Below are positions 27,003 to 34,589 of a stretch of DNA of 64,000 bases, in pieces (the stretch's first letter is position 1; each line of letters begins with the position of its first letter). The stretch spans positions 6,090,001 through 6,154,000 of the forward strand of contig NZ_CP126115.1 of the NCBI RefSeq assembly GCF_030123505.1, in the 5' to 3' direction. A model generated the notes under the pieces. It worked only from the letters and a program-made list of their open reading frames with translations. It was not told the origin of the DNA and did no database searches. Source of the DNA: Neobacillus sp. YX16. GTDB lineage: Bacteria; Bacillota; Bacilli; Bacillales; Cytobacillaceae. The position numbers were made by a program, and so were the translations under genes.

Positions 27003-27764
27003 TCAATGCATCTCTACAGCGGGTATTTCCACTAAATCATTTTCAACTCGGCCTGTTGAGGTGTAAATATTAGCCATTTTCCCTCGTAAATAGCCAATAA
27101 CCTCTATATTTAAATATTTAGCCAATTGAACGGCCTGCTTGGTAGCTGCTGTTCGTGAACCAATAACAGGAAAGCCGAATTTCGCTGCTTTGGAAAGCAT
27201 TTCATATGAAACCCTGCCGGTTGTTAATAAAACTAACCGTTCAGGCTGTAAACCCATTCGTAGTGTGTGGCCAATGATCTTATCGACGGCATTATGCCGC
27301 CCAATATCTTCACGGACGGTGATATTGCCTTCTTTATCTACAATACAGGCTCCATGCATGCCGCCAGTTTCCAAGTAAAACGGTGAATTCCGAGCAAATT
27401 CACTCTGTCTTTTTAATAAATAACTCAATTTATATCTATATTCAGTAGCTACTTTTTGAAAATTTTTCACGTCTGTCATCGAGAAAAATGTGACTCCGCG
27501 TCCGCACCCAGCCGTATAGTGTTTCTTTTTCGTAAATAACTCTTCTTCATTAAATCCATTCAGAAGTGAGACGTTGATGCTTCCCATCTCCTCATTAATG
27601 GTAATGGATTCAATCTCACTCGCTTCCTGAATAAATCCTTCAGAAAACAAATAACCATAGGCCCAATCCTCTAAATCATGTTTAGTTAGCTGAAATACGG
27701 CAATCTCATACCCATTTAAAATCAGGGTAATCGGATATTCATCAGGACATCCTTTGCGGTACAT
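27003..27764 (-). CDS. fdhD: Formate dehydrogenase sulfurtransferase FdhD
   Basis: Delivers sulfur from the cysteine desulfurase to the molybdenum cofactor, needed for active formate dehydrogenase. The start is the ATG at 27764 (GAAGGGGG upstream), giving 253 residues; an upstream TTG frame start is rejected. The active-loop cysteine is in AGCGRGV (Cys87), and the conserved ETGGMHGACIVD and REDIGRHNAVDKIIG blocks are present. It is the first gene of the minus-strand formate dehydrogenase/cofactor block. Confidence 0.95.
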   Translation of the reverse strand: MYRKGCPDEYPITLILNGYEIAVFQLTKHDLEDWAYGYLFSEGFIQEASEIESITINEEMGSINVSLLNGFNEEELFTKKKHYTAGCGRGVTFFSMTDVKNFQKVATEYRYKLSYLLKRQSEFARNSPFYLETGGMHGACIVDKEGNITVREDIGRHNAVDKIIGHTLRMGLQPERLVLLTTGRVSYEMLSKAAKFGFPVIGSRTAATKQAVQLAKYLNIEVIGYLRGKMANIYTSTGRVENDLVEIPAVEMH

Positions 27765-28211
27765 TTGCTTTCCCCCTTCAGGAATTAACATTCTAGGCGT
27801 TTTCAATTGTAATAATGTTAACCGACCTTCTCAGCGACATTTATCACAATCTACAGCACACCTAAATGAATTAGCTATGCCTTTTAAATTTATAATAAAT
27901 ATCGAAGCCTTAATCACAGGACTTTGACGAATCTCGGTCGTATTTGTGTCAGATTATCGAATTTTTTTAAAATCAACTGCCCAAATCACAATTTGTAAGC
28001 GATTCCAAATATTTTTTTGTATCTTTGGTACTATCGTACGATGAGTCTTTTTTCCCGGAAGTAAGAATTATCACATATAAACATCTAAATAATATAGAAA
28101 CAGTCATTTGTCATTTTTCTGACAAAATCATGTTTTAAATTTCTGCTATATTTCTACGTTTGATTTATAATAGGAATAGTGTTTTTACAACTAGCTTTAG
28201 GAGGAATACAT
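27765..28211. promoter_or_regulatory. Divergent regulatory gap between fdhD and pdxK
   Basis: 447 bp of AT-rich sequence with no gene. It holds a dyad TTTGTCA-N6-TGACAAA (28107-28126), which resembles a variant Crp/Fnr-type box, and a TATAAT (28166-28171) 40 bp before the pdxK start without a good -35. If that TATAAT is used, the dyad centre is near -61. No riboswitch fold was recognised. Confidence 0.4.
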
Positions 28212-29039
28212 ATGACAATTAAAAAGGTTATGACGATCGCGGGTTCGGACACAAGCGGGGGTGCAGGAATTCAAGCTGATATCAAAACATTCCAAGAACT
28301 AGGTGTGTATGGAATGACAGCACTGACTACCATCGTTACGATGGATCCTAAGGATTGGCACCACAGTGTATTTCCAATCTCCGTTGAGACTCTAAAACCA
28401 CAAATTGATACCGTCCTGTCTGTAGGAATTAACGCAATGAAAACAGGTATGCTTGGTACGGTTGAAATTATTGAATTAGTAGCAAAGGTGATCGATGAAC
28501 ATAAATTAGAAACAGTCGTCATTGACCCTGTTATGGTGTGTAAGGGCGAGGATGAGGTCTTAAATCCTGAAACCACTGATGCTATGCGCGAATTGTTACT
28601 GCCACGAGCTTTAGTTGTGACACCTAACCTTTTCGAGGCCGGCCAATTAGCTCAAATGGGACCCGTTAAAACCTTAGAGCAGATGAAGGAAGCAGCTGTA
28701 AAGATTCACGATTTAGGTGCGAAGTATGTTGTCATTAAAGGCGGCAGCAAGCTTTTAACAGAGGAAAAATCAATTGACCTTCTATACGATGGTAAAGACT
28801 TCACTATTTTTGAATCAGATAAAATCGAAACGAACTTCACCCATGGTGCTGGCTGTACCTTCTCATCTGCGATTACTGCAGAGCTGGCAAAGGGCAGTTC
28901 CGTTGTTGAAGCAGTTGAAGTTGCAAAAGACTTCATTTCAGCAGCTATCAGCCAAGGCTTCCGCTTAAATGAATTTGTCGGGCCTACTTGGCATGGTGCC
29001 TACCGCGGTGCAAAAACTGAATACTGCACAGATTGTTAA
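28212..29039 (+). CDS. pdxK: Pyridoxine/hydroxymethylpyrimidine kinase PdxK (ThiD family)
   Basis: Phosphorylates pyridoxal-type vitamers and, in B. subtilis, also hydroxymethylpyrimidine. The ATG at 28212 (TAGGAGG upstream) gives 275 residues. Motifs: TIAGSDTSGGAGIQADIKTF near the N-terminus, VIDPVMVCKGEDE, and the anion-hole THGAGCTFSSAITAEL with its Cys. The orthologue lies in the ywd region of B. subtilis, so the left- and right-hand flanks of the formate dehydrogenase block are both conserved. Confidence 0.93.
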   Translation: MTIKKVMTIAGSDTSGGAGIQADIKTFQELGVYGMTALTTIVTMDPKDWHHSVFPISVETLKPQIDTVLSVGINAMKTGMLGTVEIIELVAKVIDEHKLETVVIDPVMVCKGEDEVLNPETTDAMRELLLPRALVVTPNLFEAGQLAQMGPVKTLEQMKEAAVKIHDLGAKYVVIKGGSKLLTEEKSIDLLYDGKDFTIFESDKIETNFTHGAGCTFSSAITAELAKGSSVVEAVEVAKDFISAAISQGFRLNEFVGPTWHGAYRGAKTEYCTDC

Positions 29040-29046
29040 TCATACC

Positions 29047-29076
29047 AAGGCCGTTCCCTACCGAACGGCCTTTTTT
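29047..29076 (+). terminator. Terminator of pdxK
   Basis: AAGGCCGTTC ... GAACGGCC followed by six Ts, 8 bp after the pdxK stop. Confidence 0.93.
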
Positions 29077-29195
29077 ATTGTGAAAAATAAGGCTAACATT
29101 TCGCTTTTTCAATGTGATTTTAGTATGATAGTTACATTATTAAATACACTAGTTTATAGATTACATACCATGTACAGGGAAAGGAGAAAAGACAT

Positions 29196-29546
29196 ATGGA
29201 ACCGATTAAGAATCATCTTCAGGTTCAAGAAGTGATTAACAGCTTCGCGAATCAGGATGTTTATATTCACCTGGAAACAACGAATGGTGCCTATGCATCC
29301 CACCATGATCAAACCTTCTTTTCAGCAGGCGCCTATATTCGAAATGCACTGGTCCGTTATGAACATGGGAAAATCACTGGAACTGACCCTTATCGTGTCG
29401 GATTAAAAATTAACCTTGGCTGGATTTATGCGGAAGGTCTCACTCATTTTGAAGTCGATGAGGAAAACCGCCTGCTGTTAGCAGGCCATGATAACAAAGG
29501 GAAACTCGCGGTTGCCCTAGAAATAAGCCCTACACCGTTTGAGTAA
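29196..29546 (+). CDS. yojF: YojF family protein (DUF1806)
   Basis: Conserved 116-residue Bacillus protein of unknown function that precedes bshB2 in many genomes. It has no signal or membrane segment. Sequence features include QDVYIHLETTNGAYASHHD and NLGWIYAEGLTHFE. AAAGGAG lies upstream of the ATG. The bshB2 gene starts 19 bp later, indicating an operon and a possible link to bacillithiol metabolism. Confidence 0.93.
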   Translation: MEPIKNHLQVQEVINSFANQDVYIHLETTNGAYASHHDQTFFSAGAYIRNALVRYEHGKITGTDPYRVGLKINLGWIYAEGLTHFEVDEENRLLLAGHDNKGKLAVALEISPTPFE

Positions 29547-29564
29547 GGAAAGGAGGAACCTTTT

Positions 29565-30233
29565 ATGGAAAAAGAACGTCATCTATTAGTCGTCTTTCCA
29601 CATCCGGACGACGAAGCTTTTGGAGTATCTGGAACCATTGCCACTCATGTACAAAATGGTACTCCTGTCACTTACGCATGTTTAACCTTGGGTGAAATGG
29701 GACGTAACATGGGGAATCCCCCTTTTACCAACCGAGAAAATCTCCCGAAAATTAGAAAAGAGGAGCTTAAAGCTGCCGCCGCAGCCTTAGGTATTCAGGA
29801 TTTACGAATGCTGGGGTACCGTGATAAAACGGTTGAGTTTGAAGACGATGAGGAACTGGCAAATGCGATGCTGGCATTAATTAATGACGTAAATCCATCG
29901 CTTGTCATTACTTTTTATCCAGGCTATTCCGTTCACCCTGACCATGACGCTACTGGTGCGGCGGTGGTAAGGGCAATCGAAAAGATTCCTGCTGCACAAA
30001 GACCAAAGCTGCACTGCGTTGCTTTTTCAAATAATTGCGTCGAGGAGCTCGGTGAGGCCGACCTTATCAATAACATCACTGCTGTTGCAGATAAAAAACT
30101 GGCTGCCATTCAAGCCCATCGTTCCCAAACGGAGCAAATGTTTGGAGACGTGACCGAGAAATTGAAAAATCAAGACCCGCAAATGATGGTCTGGATCAAC
30201 AACGAACGATTCTGGACTTACAAATTTGAATAA
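29565..30233 (+). CDS. bshB2: Bacillithiol biosynthesis deacetylase BshB2
   Basis: Zinc-dependent LmbE/PIG-L-family deacetylase that removes acetate from N-acetylglucosaminyl-malate during bacillithiol synthesis. The 222-residue protein has the zinc-binding HPDDE (13-17) and HPDHDATG motif. AAGGAGG precedes the ATG. It is paired with yojF as in B. subtilis yojF-yojG. Confidence 0.94.
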   Translation: MEKERHLLVVFPHPDDEAFGVSGTIATHVQNGTPVTYACLTLGEMGRNMGNPPFTNRENLPKIRKEELKAAAAALGIQDLRMLGYRDKTVEFEDDEELANAMLALINDVNPSLVITFYPGYSVHPDHDATGAAVVRAIEKIPAAQRPKLHCVAFSNNCVEELGEADLINNITAVADKKLAAIQAHRSQTEQMFGDVTEKLKNQDPQMMVWINNERFWTYKFE

Positions 30234-30259
30234 TTAAATTTACTTTTTTCTTAAAGAGC

Positions 30260-30418
30260 CCTGGTGAAGGACAAATCTTTCATGGTCTCAACGAGTTTTG
30301 TCCTTCAATGCTCTTATGAAGGACAAATCGTTCACGACCTTATCGAGTTTTGTCCTTCAGTGGCCTTATGAAGGACAAATCGTTCACGATCTCAACGAGT
30401 TTTGTCCTTCAGTGTGCT
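30260..30418. repeat. Tandem array, 52-bp period (3 copies)
   Basis: Units beginning gaaggacaaatcgttcacga start at 30266, 30318 and 30370, exactly 52 bp apart. Each contains the inverted pair GAAGGACAAA / TTTGTCCTTC and so can form a hairpin. It lies after bshB2. Confidence 0.92.
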
Positions 30419-30428
30419 CTCAACCAGA

Positions 30429-30459
30429 AAAAAACCTTCGTCCATGACGAAGGTTTTTT
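30429..30459. terminator. Bidirectional terminator between bshB2 and the Fnr-like gene
   Basis: ACCTTCGTC-CAT-GACGAAGGT stem with A-tract before and T-tract after; it overlaps the convergent regulator's stop. Confidence 0.92.
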
Positions 30460-31201
30460 AATAGGCTGGATTGATTAAGGTGCACAGCTTGCACATATCA
30501 AGGATGATGATTTTCCTTGATTTCATATCAATGATTCCTTCTTTTTTCAACTTCGAAAATACACGGCTTACGCTTTCCCGTGATGTCCCCACTACCGTAG
30601 CAAACTCTTGAATCGTCAAGGGGATTTCAATATTCCATCTCGAGGTGGATGTATTAAATTTATTCCCTAACCGCTCTAACGCCTTTACTGTCTTCGCATA
30701 AACATCCAACAAGGCAACGTCTCTTAAGGTGGAAGTCATTTCACGGAGAGCATCGCTCATGTATTCGATCATTTGAACCGCAAGATCGGGATATTCATGA
30801 AGACCCTTCTCTAATTCCATTTTATCTAAAAAGAAAAGCTGACCATCTTGGAGCATAGTGGCCGTCGCCGGATAGAGCTGTGAGGTTTTTGAGAATAAAC
30901 AAGCCTCCGCAAACACATCACCCTTTTGCTTCATACAAACAATGATTTCATTACCGTTCTCATCCTGCTTTGTTAGCTTTACCGCTCCGGAATGTATAAA
31001 AAATACCCCTTTGCCCACTTCATCTTCACAAATAACCTGTACTCCTTTTTTAATGGTTAATGTTTGAATCCGTTTGGCGATAAGGTGAATGGATTTTGCC
31101 GATAAATCCTTAAAAATGACTATTTTCCGTAAAAAGTCCTCGATTTTCAATTCTCTTACTCTGCCAAATGGCTGTTCCTGTAAAGCATGTATGGGGTTCA
31201 T
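30458..31201 (-). CDS. Crp/Fnr-family transcriptional regulator
   Basis: 247 residues: a cyclic-nucleotide-binding-type beta-roll (about 25-140), a long dimer helix, and a winged HTH with recognition region TIQEFATVVGTSRESVSRVF (196-215). C-terminal Cys237 and Cys240 recall the cluster-binding tail of B. subtilis Fnr, but a third C-terminal Cys is absent; other cysteines are 58, 89 and 101. GGAAGGAGGAG precedes the ATG. It is divergent from the nos genes with two Fnr-type boxes in between, so it probably controls N2O reduction and itself in response to oxygen or NO; this is inference from position. Confidence 0.88.
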   Translation of the reverse strand: MNPIHALQEQPFGRVRELKIEDFLRKIVIFKDLSAKSIHLIAKRIQTLTIKKGVQVICEDEVGKGVFFIHSGAVKLTKQDENGNEIIVCMKQKGDVFAEACLFSKTSQLYPATATMLQDGQLFFLDKMELEKGLHEYPDLAVQMIEYMSDALREMTSTLRDVALLDVYAKTVKALERLGNKFNTSTSRWNIEIPLTIQEFATVVGTSRESVSRVFSKLKKEGIIDMKSRKIIILDMCKLCTLINPAY

Positions 31202-31224
31202 TCTGCTCCTCCTTCCTTTTTTTA

Positions 31225-31400
31225 GGCTGTGTTAAATTGGGCTGTTGATTTGTGCTCCACTAAGGAAAGCCTCTTTGAATAATCACCGCAGTGACAGGCG
31301 GTCTCTGCCTGGCACGATGCGCTTCGCTTTCCGCAGGAGTCTCGCGCCTTCCGCACAAATCAACAGAGTTCTAAAATCAACATTCACCTGTAACACAGAC
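31225..31400. mobile_element. MITE-like element R2, copy 3, in the leader of the Fnr-like gene
   Basis: A 176-bp element with ends GGCTGTGTTAA and TAACACAGAC (one mismatch), and internal tgtgctccactaaggaaagc shared with the copy at 6684. It lies between the regulator's ribosome site and its predicted promoter, so it would be transcribed as part of the 5' leader. Confidence 0.72.
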
Positions 31401-31437
31401 CTTTTTAAAATGCTGTGAGACCACATATGTTAATTCT

Positions 31438-31480
31438 ATTGTAGTGAAAATCGTCTCGTCTCGAAGTGATAATTTTCACA
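31438..31480 (-). promoter_or_regulatory. Fnr-type box and promoter for the Fnr-like regulator
   Basis: The box AGTGA-TAATTT-TCACA (31465-31480) differs from TGTGA-N6-TCACA at one base. On the minus strand TACAAT (31438-31443) would start transcription near 31431, placing the box centre at about -41.5, the usual class II activator position. This suggests autoregulation. Confidence 0.6.
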
Positions 31481-31550
31481 AAACGTTCAATTTCTTGAAA
31501 CACTATCATTCCAACCCCCTTCACAAAACGTTCAAAGTTGGATAGAAAAC

Positions 31551-31593
31551 TGTGAGAAACGTCACATTTTAAATCTTGATTTCTTATTAGGAT
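31551..31593 (+). promoter_or_regulatory. Fnr-type box and promoter for the nos operon
   Basis: TGTGAGAAACGTCACA (31551-31566) is a perfect TGTGA-N6-TCACA dyad. A weak -10 (TAGGAT 31588-31593 or TATTAG 31585-31590) would put the box at about -38 to -41, with no -35 needed. It lies about 60 bp upstream of nosC. Confidence 0.72.
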
Positions 31594-31626
31594 GAAGTTG
31601 TTCATTAGACAGAAGGAGGGGGAAGT

Positions 31627-32070
31627 ATGAATAAGGCAATAATCAGCTTTGTCGTTAGCATCGTAATTGGTTTTGGTCTTGGATACTTGGTGTTTGGCGT
31701 TATTATGGGAGATTCCGATAAAGAGCCTCAAGTCGCTCAAACAGAACAAATAGACGAAGCAAGTGAAACTGAAGGCAACAAGGAAGAAGCAAAAGAGGAA
31801 ACAGCAACGGTGGATGCCAATAACATCCTTAATAGTAAAGGCTGTCTCGGCTGTCACGCAGTTGATTCTCTTGGATTAGCAGGCGGGGCAACGGGTCCAG
31901 ACCTTTCAAAAGCCTTCACAGATGTTGAAGGTAAGCATGGAAAATCAATCGATGAATTCTTAAAAGAACCAACTTCCGCGGTTATGTCGAGCGTTATTGG
32001 CGGCAGCCCGCTAACAGATGAAGAACGCACGCAAGTGTTAGATATGTTGAAGCAAGCTTCAGAAAAATAA
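31627..32070 (+). CDS. nosC: Membrane-anchored c-type cytochrome (NosC-like)
   Basis: Monoheme cytochrome c probably delivering electrons to NosZ. The 147-residue protein has an uncleaved N-terminal membrane anchor (AIISFVVSIVIGFGLGYLVF), an acidic Glu-rich linker (30-62), the heme site CLGCH (Cys73, Cys76, His77) and a likely Met ligand at 120 (SAVMSSV). GAAGGAGGGGG precedes the ATG. It is the first gene after the Fnr box, and nosZ follows 16 bp later; nosC next to nosZ is typical of clade II clusters. Confidence 0.9.
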   Translation: MNKAIISFVVSIVIGFGLGYLVFGVIMGDSDKEPQVAQTEQIDEASETEGNKEEAKEETATVDANNILNSKGCLGCHAVDSLGLAGGATGPDLSKAFTDVEGKHGKSIDEFLKEPTSAVMSSVIGGSPLTDEERTQVLDMLKQASEK

Positions 32071-32086
32071 TAAGGTGGTGTAATTG

Positions 32087-33955
32087 ATGAAGAAATGGAT
32101 TCCTATCGCATCAGGTTTACTAGCAGGCTTTGTAGCAGCAACGATTTCCTTTGCTGACTTTTCAAATAGTACAAACAATCAAGTAGCTTCTAGTACTACC
32201 AAAAGCGATGCTGAAAAAGTTTATGTACCATTCGGCGAAAAAGATGATTACTACCTATTCGCATCAGGCGGCCACTCCGGTCAAATGTTTATCTATGGTG
32301 TTCCATCTATGCGTCATATTCGGACTGTACCAGTATTCTCACCAGACTCTGCAACAGGATATGGGTTTGACGAGCATTCTAAAAAGTTATTAGGCGACTA
32401 CACATGGGGAGATCTTCATCACCCAGCATTCTCAGAAACGAATGGTGACTATGACGGTAAATATATGTTTGCAACGGATGTCGGAAACAGCCGTGCAGCT
32501 GCAATGGATTTAGAAACCTTTACCGTAAAAGACATTATTAATGTTCCGAATACTAGCGGCCCGCACTGTGCGGCCTTCGTTACGCAGAATACAGAGTATA
32601 TGTTCCTGCCAACACGTTTCGCTGTGCCAATCGGCTCTGAATACAAGTCATTAGACGATTACAGCGACCAATACCGTGGTGTAATGTCTGCCGTAACGTT
32701 TGATCAAAACAAAGATAAGCTCAATATTGCCTACCAGGTTGCTCTTCCACCATGGTCCTATGATTTATCGGACGCTGGTAAGAAATCCTCTGCGGATTGG
32801 GCAGTCATGACAACTTACAATACAGAAGAAGCAACAACAAATCTTGAAATTAACGCTTCACAGGCTGACCGTGACTTCATTGTTCTTTTTAACTGGAAAG
32901 AGCTTGTGAAAATGGTTGCAGACGGACAGTATGATGAAGTTACTGGTCAAAAAATGATTTTCCCTGAAAAGCATAAAGGCGGTATCTACCTTGTTCCTGT
33001 TGCGAAATCACCACATGGTGTGGACGTTACGCCTGATGGAAAACACTTTATCGCTTCTGGAAAGCTAGCACCATCGATGACAGTATTCTCTTTTGAAAAA
33101 GCATTTGAAGCGATTGAAAAGCAAGATTTCGCTGGCGAGCGCAACGGTATTCCAATTATCAACTATGATTCTATTATGGAGAGAGAAGTTAACCCTGAAA
33201 ACGCACTTGGACCGCTTCACACTCAATTTGATGACAAAGGAATGGCTTACACAACAATGTTCATTTCTTCTGAAATCGTGAAATGGGATCCAAAAACAGG
33301 CGAAACGTTAGATCGTGTACCTGTACAATATTCACCTGGACACTCTGTAGCAGCTGAAGGTGATACAGTTGCACCTGATGGAAAATGGCTGATTGCTCTT
33401 AACAAAATTGCCAAAGACAGCTATTTATCTGTAGGACCTTCACATCCTGAGTCCATGCAGTTAATCGATATCAGCGGCAAAATGAAGGTGATTCAATCTT
33501 CACCGGTTAACCCTGAACCACACTACGCGCAAATCATTAAGGCAGATAAGATTAAAACAATTGAAGTATATCCGAAGGATGAAAACAATAAGCTTGCGAC
33601 GTATAAGCAGGATCAGGCTAGAATCGAACGTAATGGAAACGAAGTTCATGTCTATGGTATTGCTATGCGTTCGAAGTTTATCTTTGATGCAAAAGCAAAA
33701 CGTCCTGATGTGATTGAAGTCAATCAAGGAGACAAGGTGTTTATCCACTTAACGAATACTGATTTTGATGAGGATATTACCCACGGATTTGCCATCAACA
33801 GCTATAACTTAAACATTGAAGTTCAGCCTGGCCAAACGAATACAATCGAATTTACTGCAGATAAAGCTGGAACGTTCCCGCTTTACTGTACTAACTTCTG
33901 TTCAGCACTACACCAAGAAATGACCGGCTACTTCCTTGTAAAGCCTAATAAGTAA
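32087..33955 (+). CDS. nosZ: Nitrous-oxide reductase NosZ, clade II (Sec-exported)
   Basis: Reduces N2O to N2 at the tetranuclear CuZ site. The 622-residue protein has a plain Sec signal (MKKWIPIASGLLAGFVAATI) without twin arginine, a hallmark of clade II. Candidate CuZ histidines are in DLHHPAFSE, SGPHCAAF, SPHGVDV, GPLHTQF, SPGHSV and EPHYAQ. The C-terminal CuA domain has CTNFCSALHQEM (Cys601, Cys605, His609, Met612). The ATG at 32087 is preferred over TTG 32084 because AAGGTGG is 6-8 nt upstream. nosB, nosD, nosY and nosF follow. Confidence 0.96.
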   Translation: MKKWIPIASGLLAGFVAATISFADFSNSTNNQVASSTTKSDAEKVYVPFGEKDDYYLFASGGHSGQMFIYGVPSMRHIRTVPVFSPDSATGYGFDEHSKKLLGDYTWGDLHHPAFSETNGDYDGKYMFATDVGNSRAAAMDLETFTVKDIINVPNTSGPHCAAFVTQNTEYMFLPTRFAVPIGSEYKSLDDYSDQYRGVMSAVTFDQNKDKLNIAYQVALPPWSYDLSDAGKKSSADWAVMTTYNTEEATTNLEINASQADRDFIVLFNWKELVKMVADGQYDEVTGQKMIFPEKHKGGIYLVPVAKSPHGVDVTPDGKHFIASGKLAPSMTVFSFEKAFEAIEKQDFAGERNGIPIINYDSIMEREVNPENALGPLHTQFDDKGMAYTTMFISSEIVKWDPKTGETLDRVPVQYSPGHSVAAEGDTVAPDGKWLIALNKIAKDSYLSVGPSHPESMQLIDISGKMKVIQSSPVNPEPHYAQIIKADKIKTIEVYPKDENNKLATYKQDQARIERNGNEVHVYGIAMRSKFIFDAKAKRPDVIEVNQGDKVFIHLTNTDFDEDITHGFAINSYNLNIEVQPGQTNTIEFTADKAGTFPLYCTNFCSALHQEMTGYFLVKPNK

Positions 33956-33967
33956 AATGGATGGTAT

Positions 33968-33994
33968 GGGTATCAATTGATTCAATTGGTACCC
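33968..33994 (+). other. Intercistronic hairpin after nosZ
   Basis: GGGTATCAATTGA / TTCAATTGGTACCC can pair over about 12 bp with a tiny loop, 13 bp after the nosZ stop, without a strong T-tract. It may partly terminate or protect the nosZ mRNA end, giving more nosZ than downstream message. Confidence 0.55.
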
Positions 33995-34022
33995 TTCTCC
34001 GTTTAGAAAGGACTTGTTTTAC

Positions 34023-34589
34023 ATGAAAGCAAAAAAATTATCACTGGTTTCATCACTGGTGATTACTTTAGCAGCAGTTTTAGTGGTTCTATCCTTATTT
34101 TTTCCCTGGTGGCAAATGATTTTCTTTGCGCCGCAATATCCAGAAGGATTAAATATTATTGTTTATCCAAATAAGCTTGAAGGAGAAATCGATATTGTTA
34201 ACGGGTTAAATCACTATATTGGAATGGAAAATTTCAGTGAAGAGAATTTTCCTGAATTAGCGTATCTCTCTTACTTAGTCATTGGTTTGGCAGCACTTAC
34301 CCTCTTGACGGCCATCCTGCGCAAGAAAGCAGTGCTCTATGGATTAATTGGTTTGTTTATCATAGGCGGTGGACTCGGTGTTTGGGACCTTACCCGTGCA
34401 CTTCGTAAATTCGGCACCAACTTAAGCCCGACTGCTCCGATAAAAATTGACCCATTTGTTCCGCCCCTTTTAGGGCATAATACAGTTGCAAACTTTGTCA
34501 CCGAAAGTGTGCTTGGATACGGTGCGTATTTCCTTATTGCAGCCTTTATTTTATTACTAATTCCGTTATGGAAGGATCGAACAAGATGA
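34023..34589 (+). CDS. nosB: NosB, clade II nos-cluster membrane protein
   Basis: Membrane protein characteristic of clade II nos clusters; its exact role is unknown. The 188-residue protein has four hydrophobic segments (about 7-30, 80-98, 105-125, 162-182), with conserved-looking FFPWWQMIFFAPQYPEGL after the first. The start is the ATG at 34023 (AGAAAGG upstream); a TTG three codons earlier has too short a spacing. Its stop overlaps the nosD start (ATGA). Confidence 0.86.
   Translation: MKAKKLSLVSSLVITLAAVLVVLSLFFPWWQMIFFAPQYPEGLNIIVYPNKLEGEIDIVNGLNHYIGMENFSEENFPELAYLSYLVIGLAALTLLTAILRKKAVLYGLIGLFIIGGGLGVWDLTRALRKFGTNLSPTAPIKIDPFVPPLLGHNTVANFVTESVLGYGAYFLIAAFILLLIPLWKDRTR

Noticed and set aside
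27765..28211. Riboswitch (TPP, PLP-like or Moco) ahead of pdxK or fdhD
   Set aside because: No recognisable conserved core; the region is AT-rich with one simple dyad.
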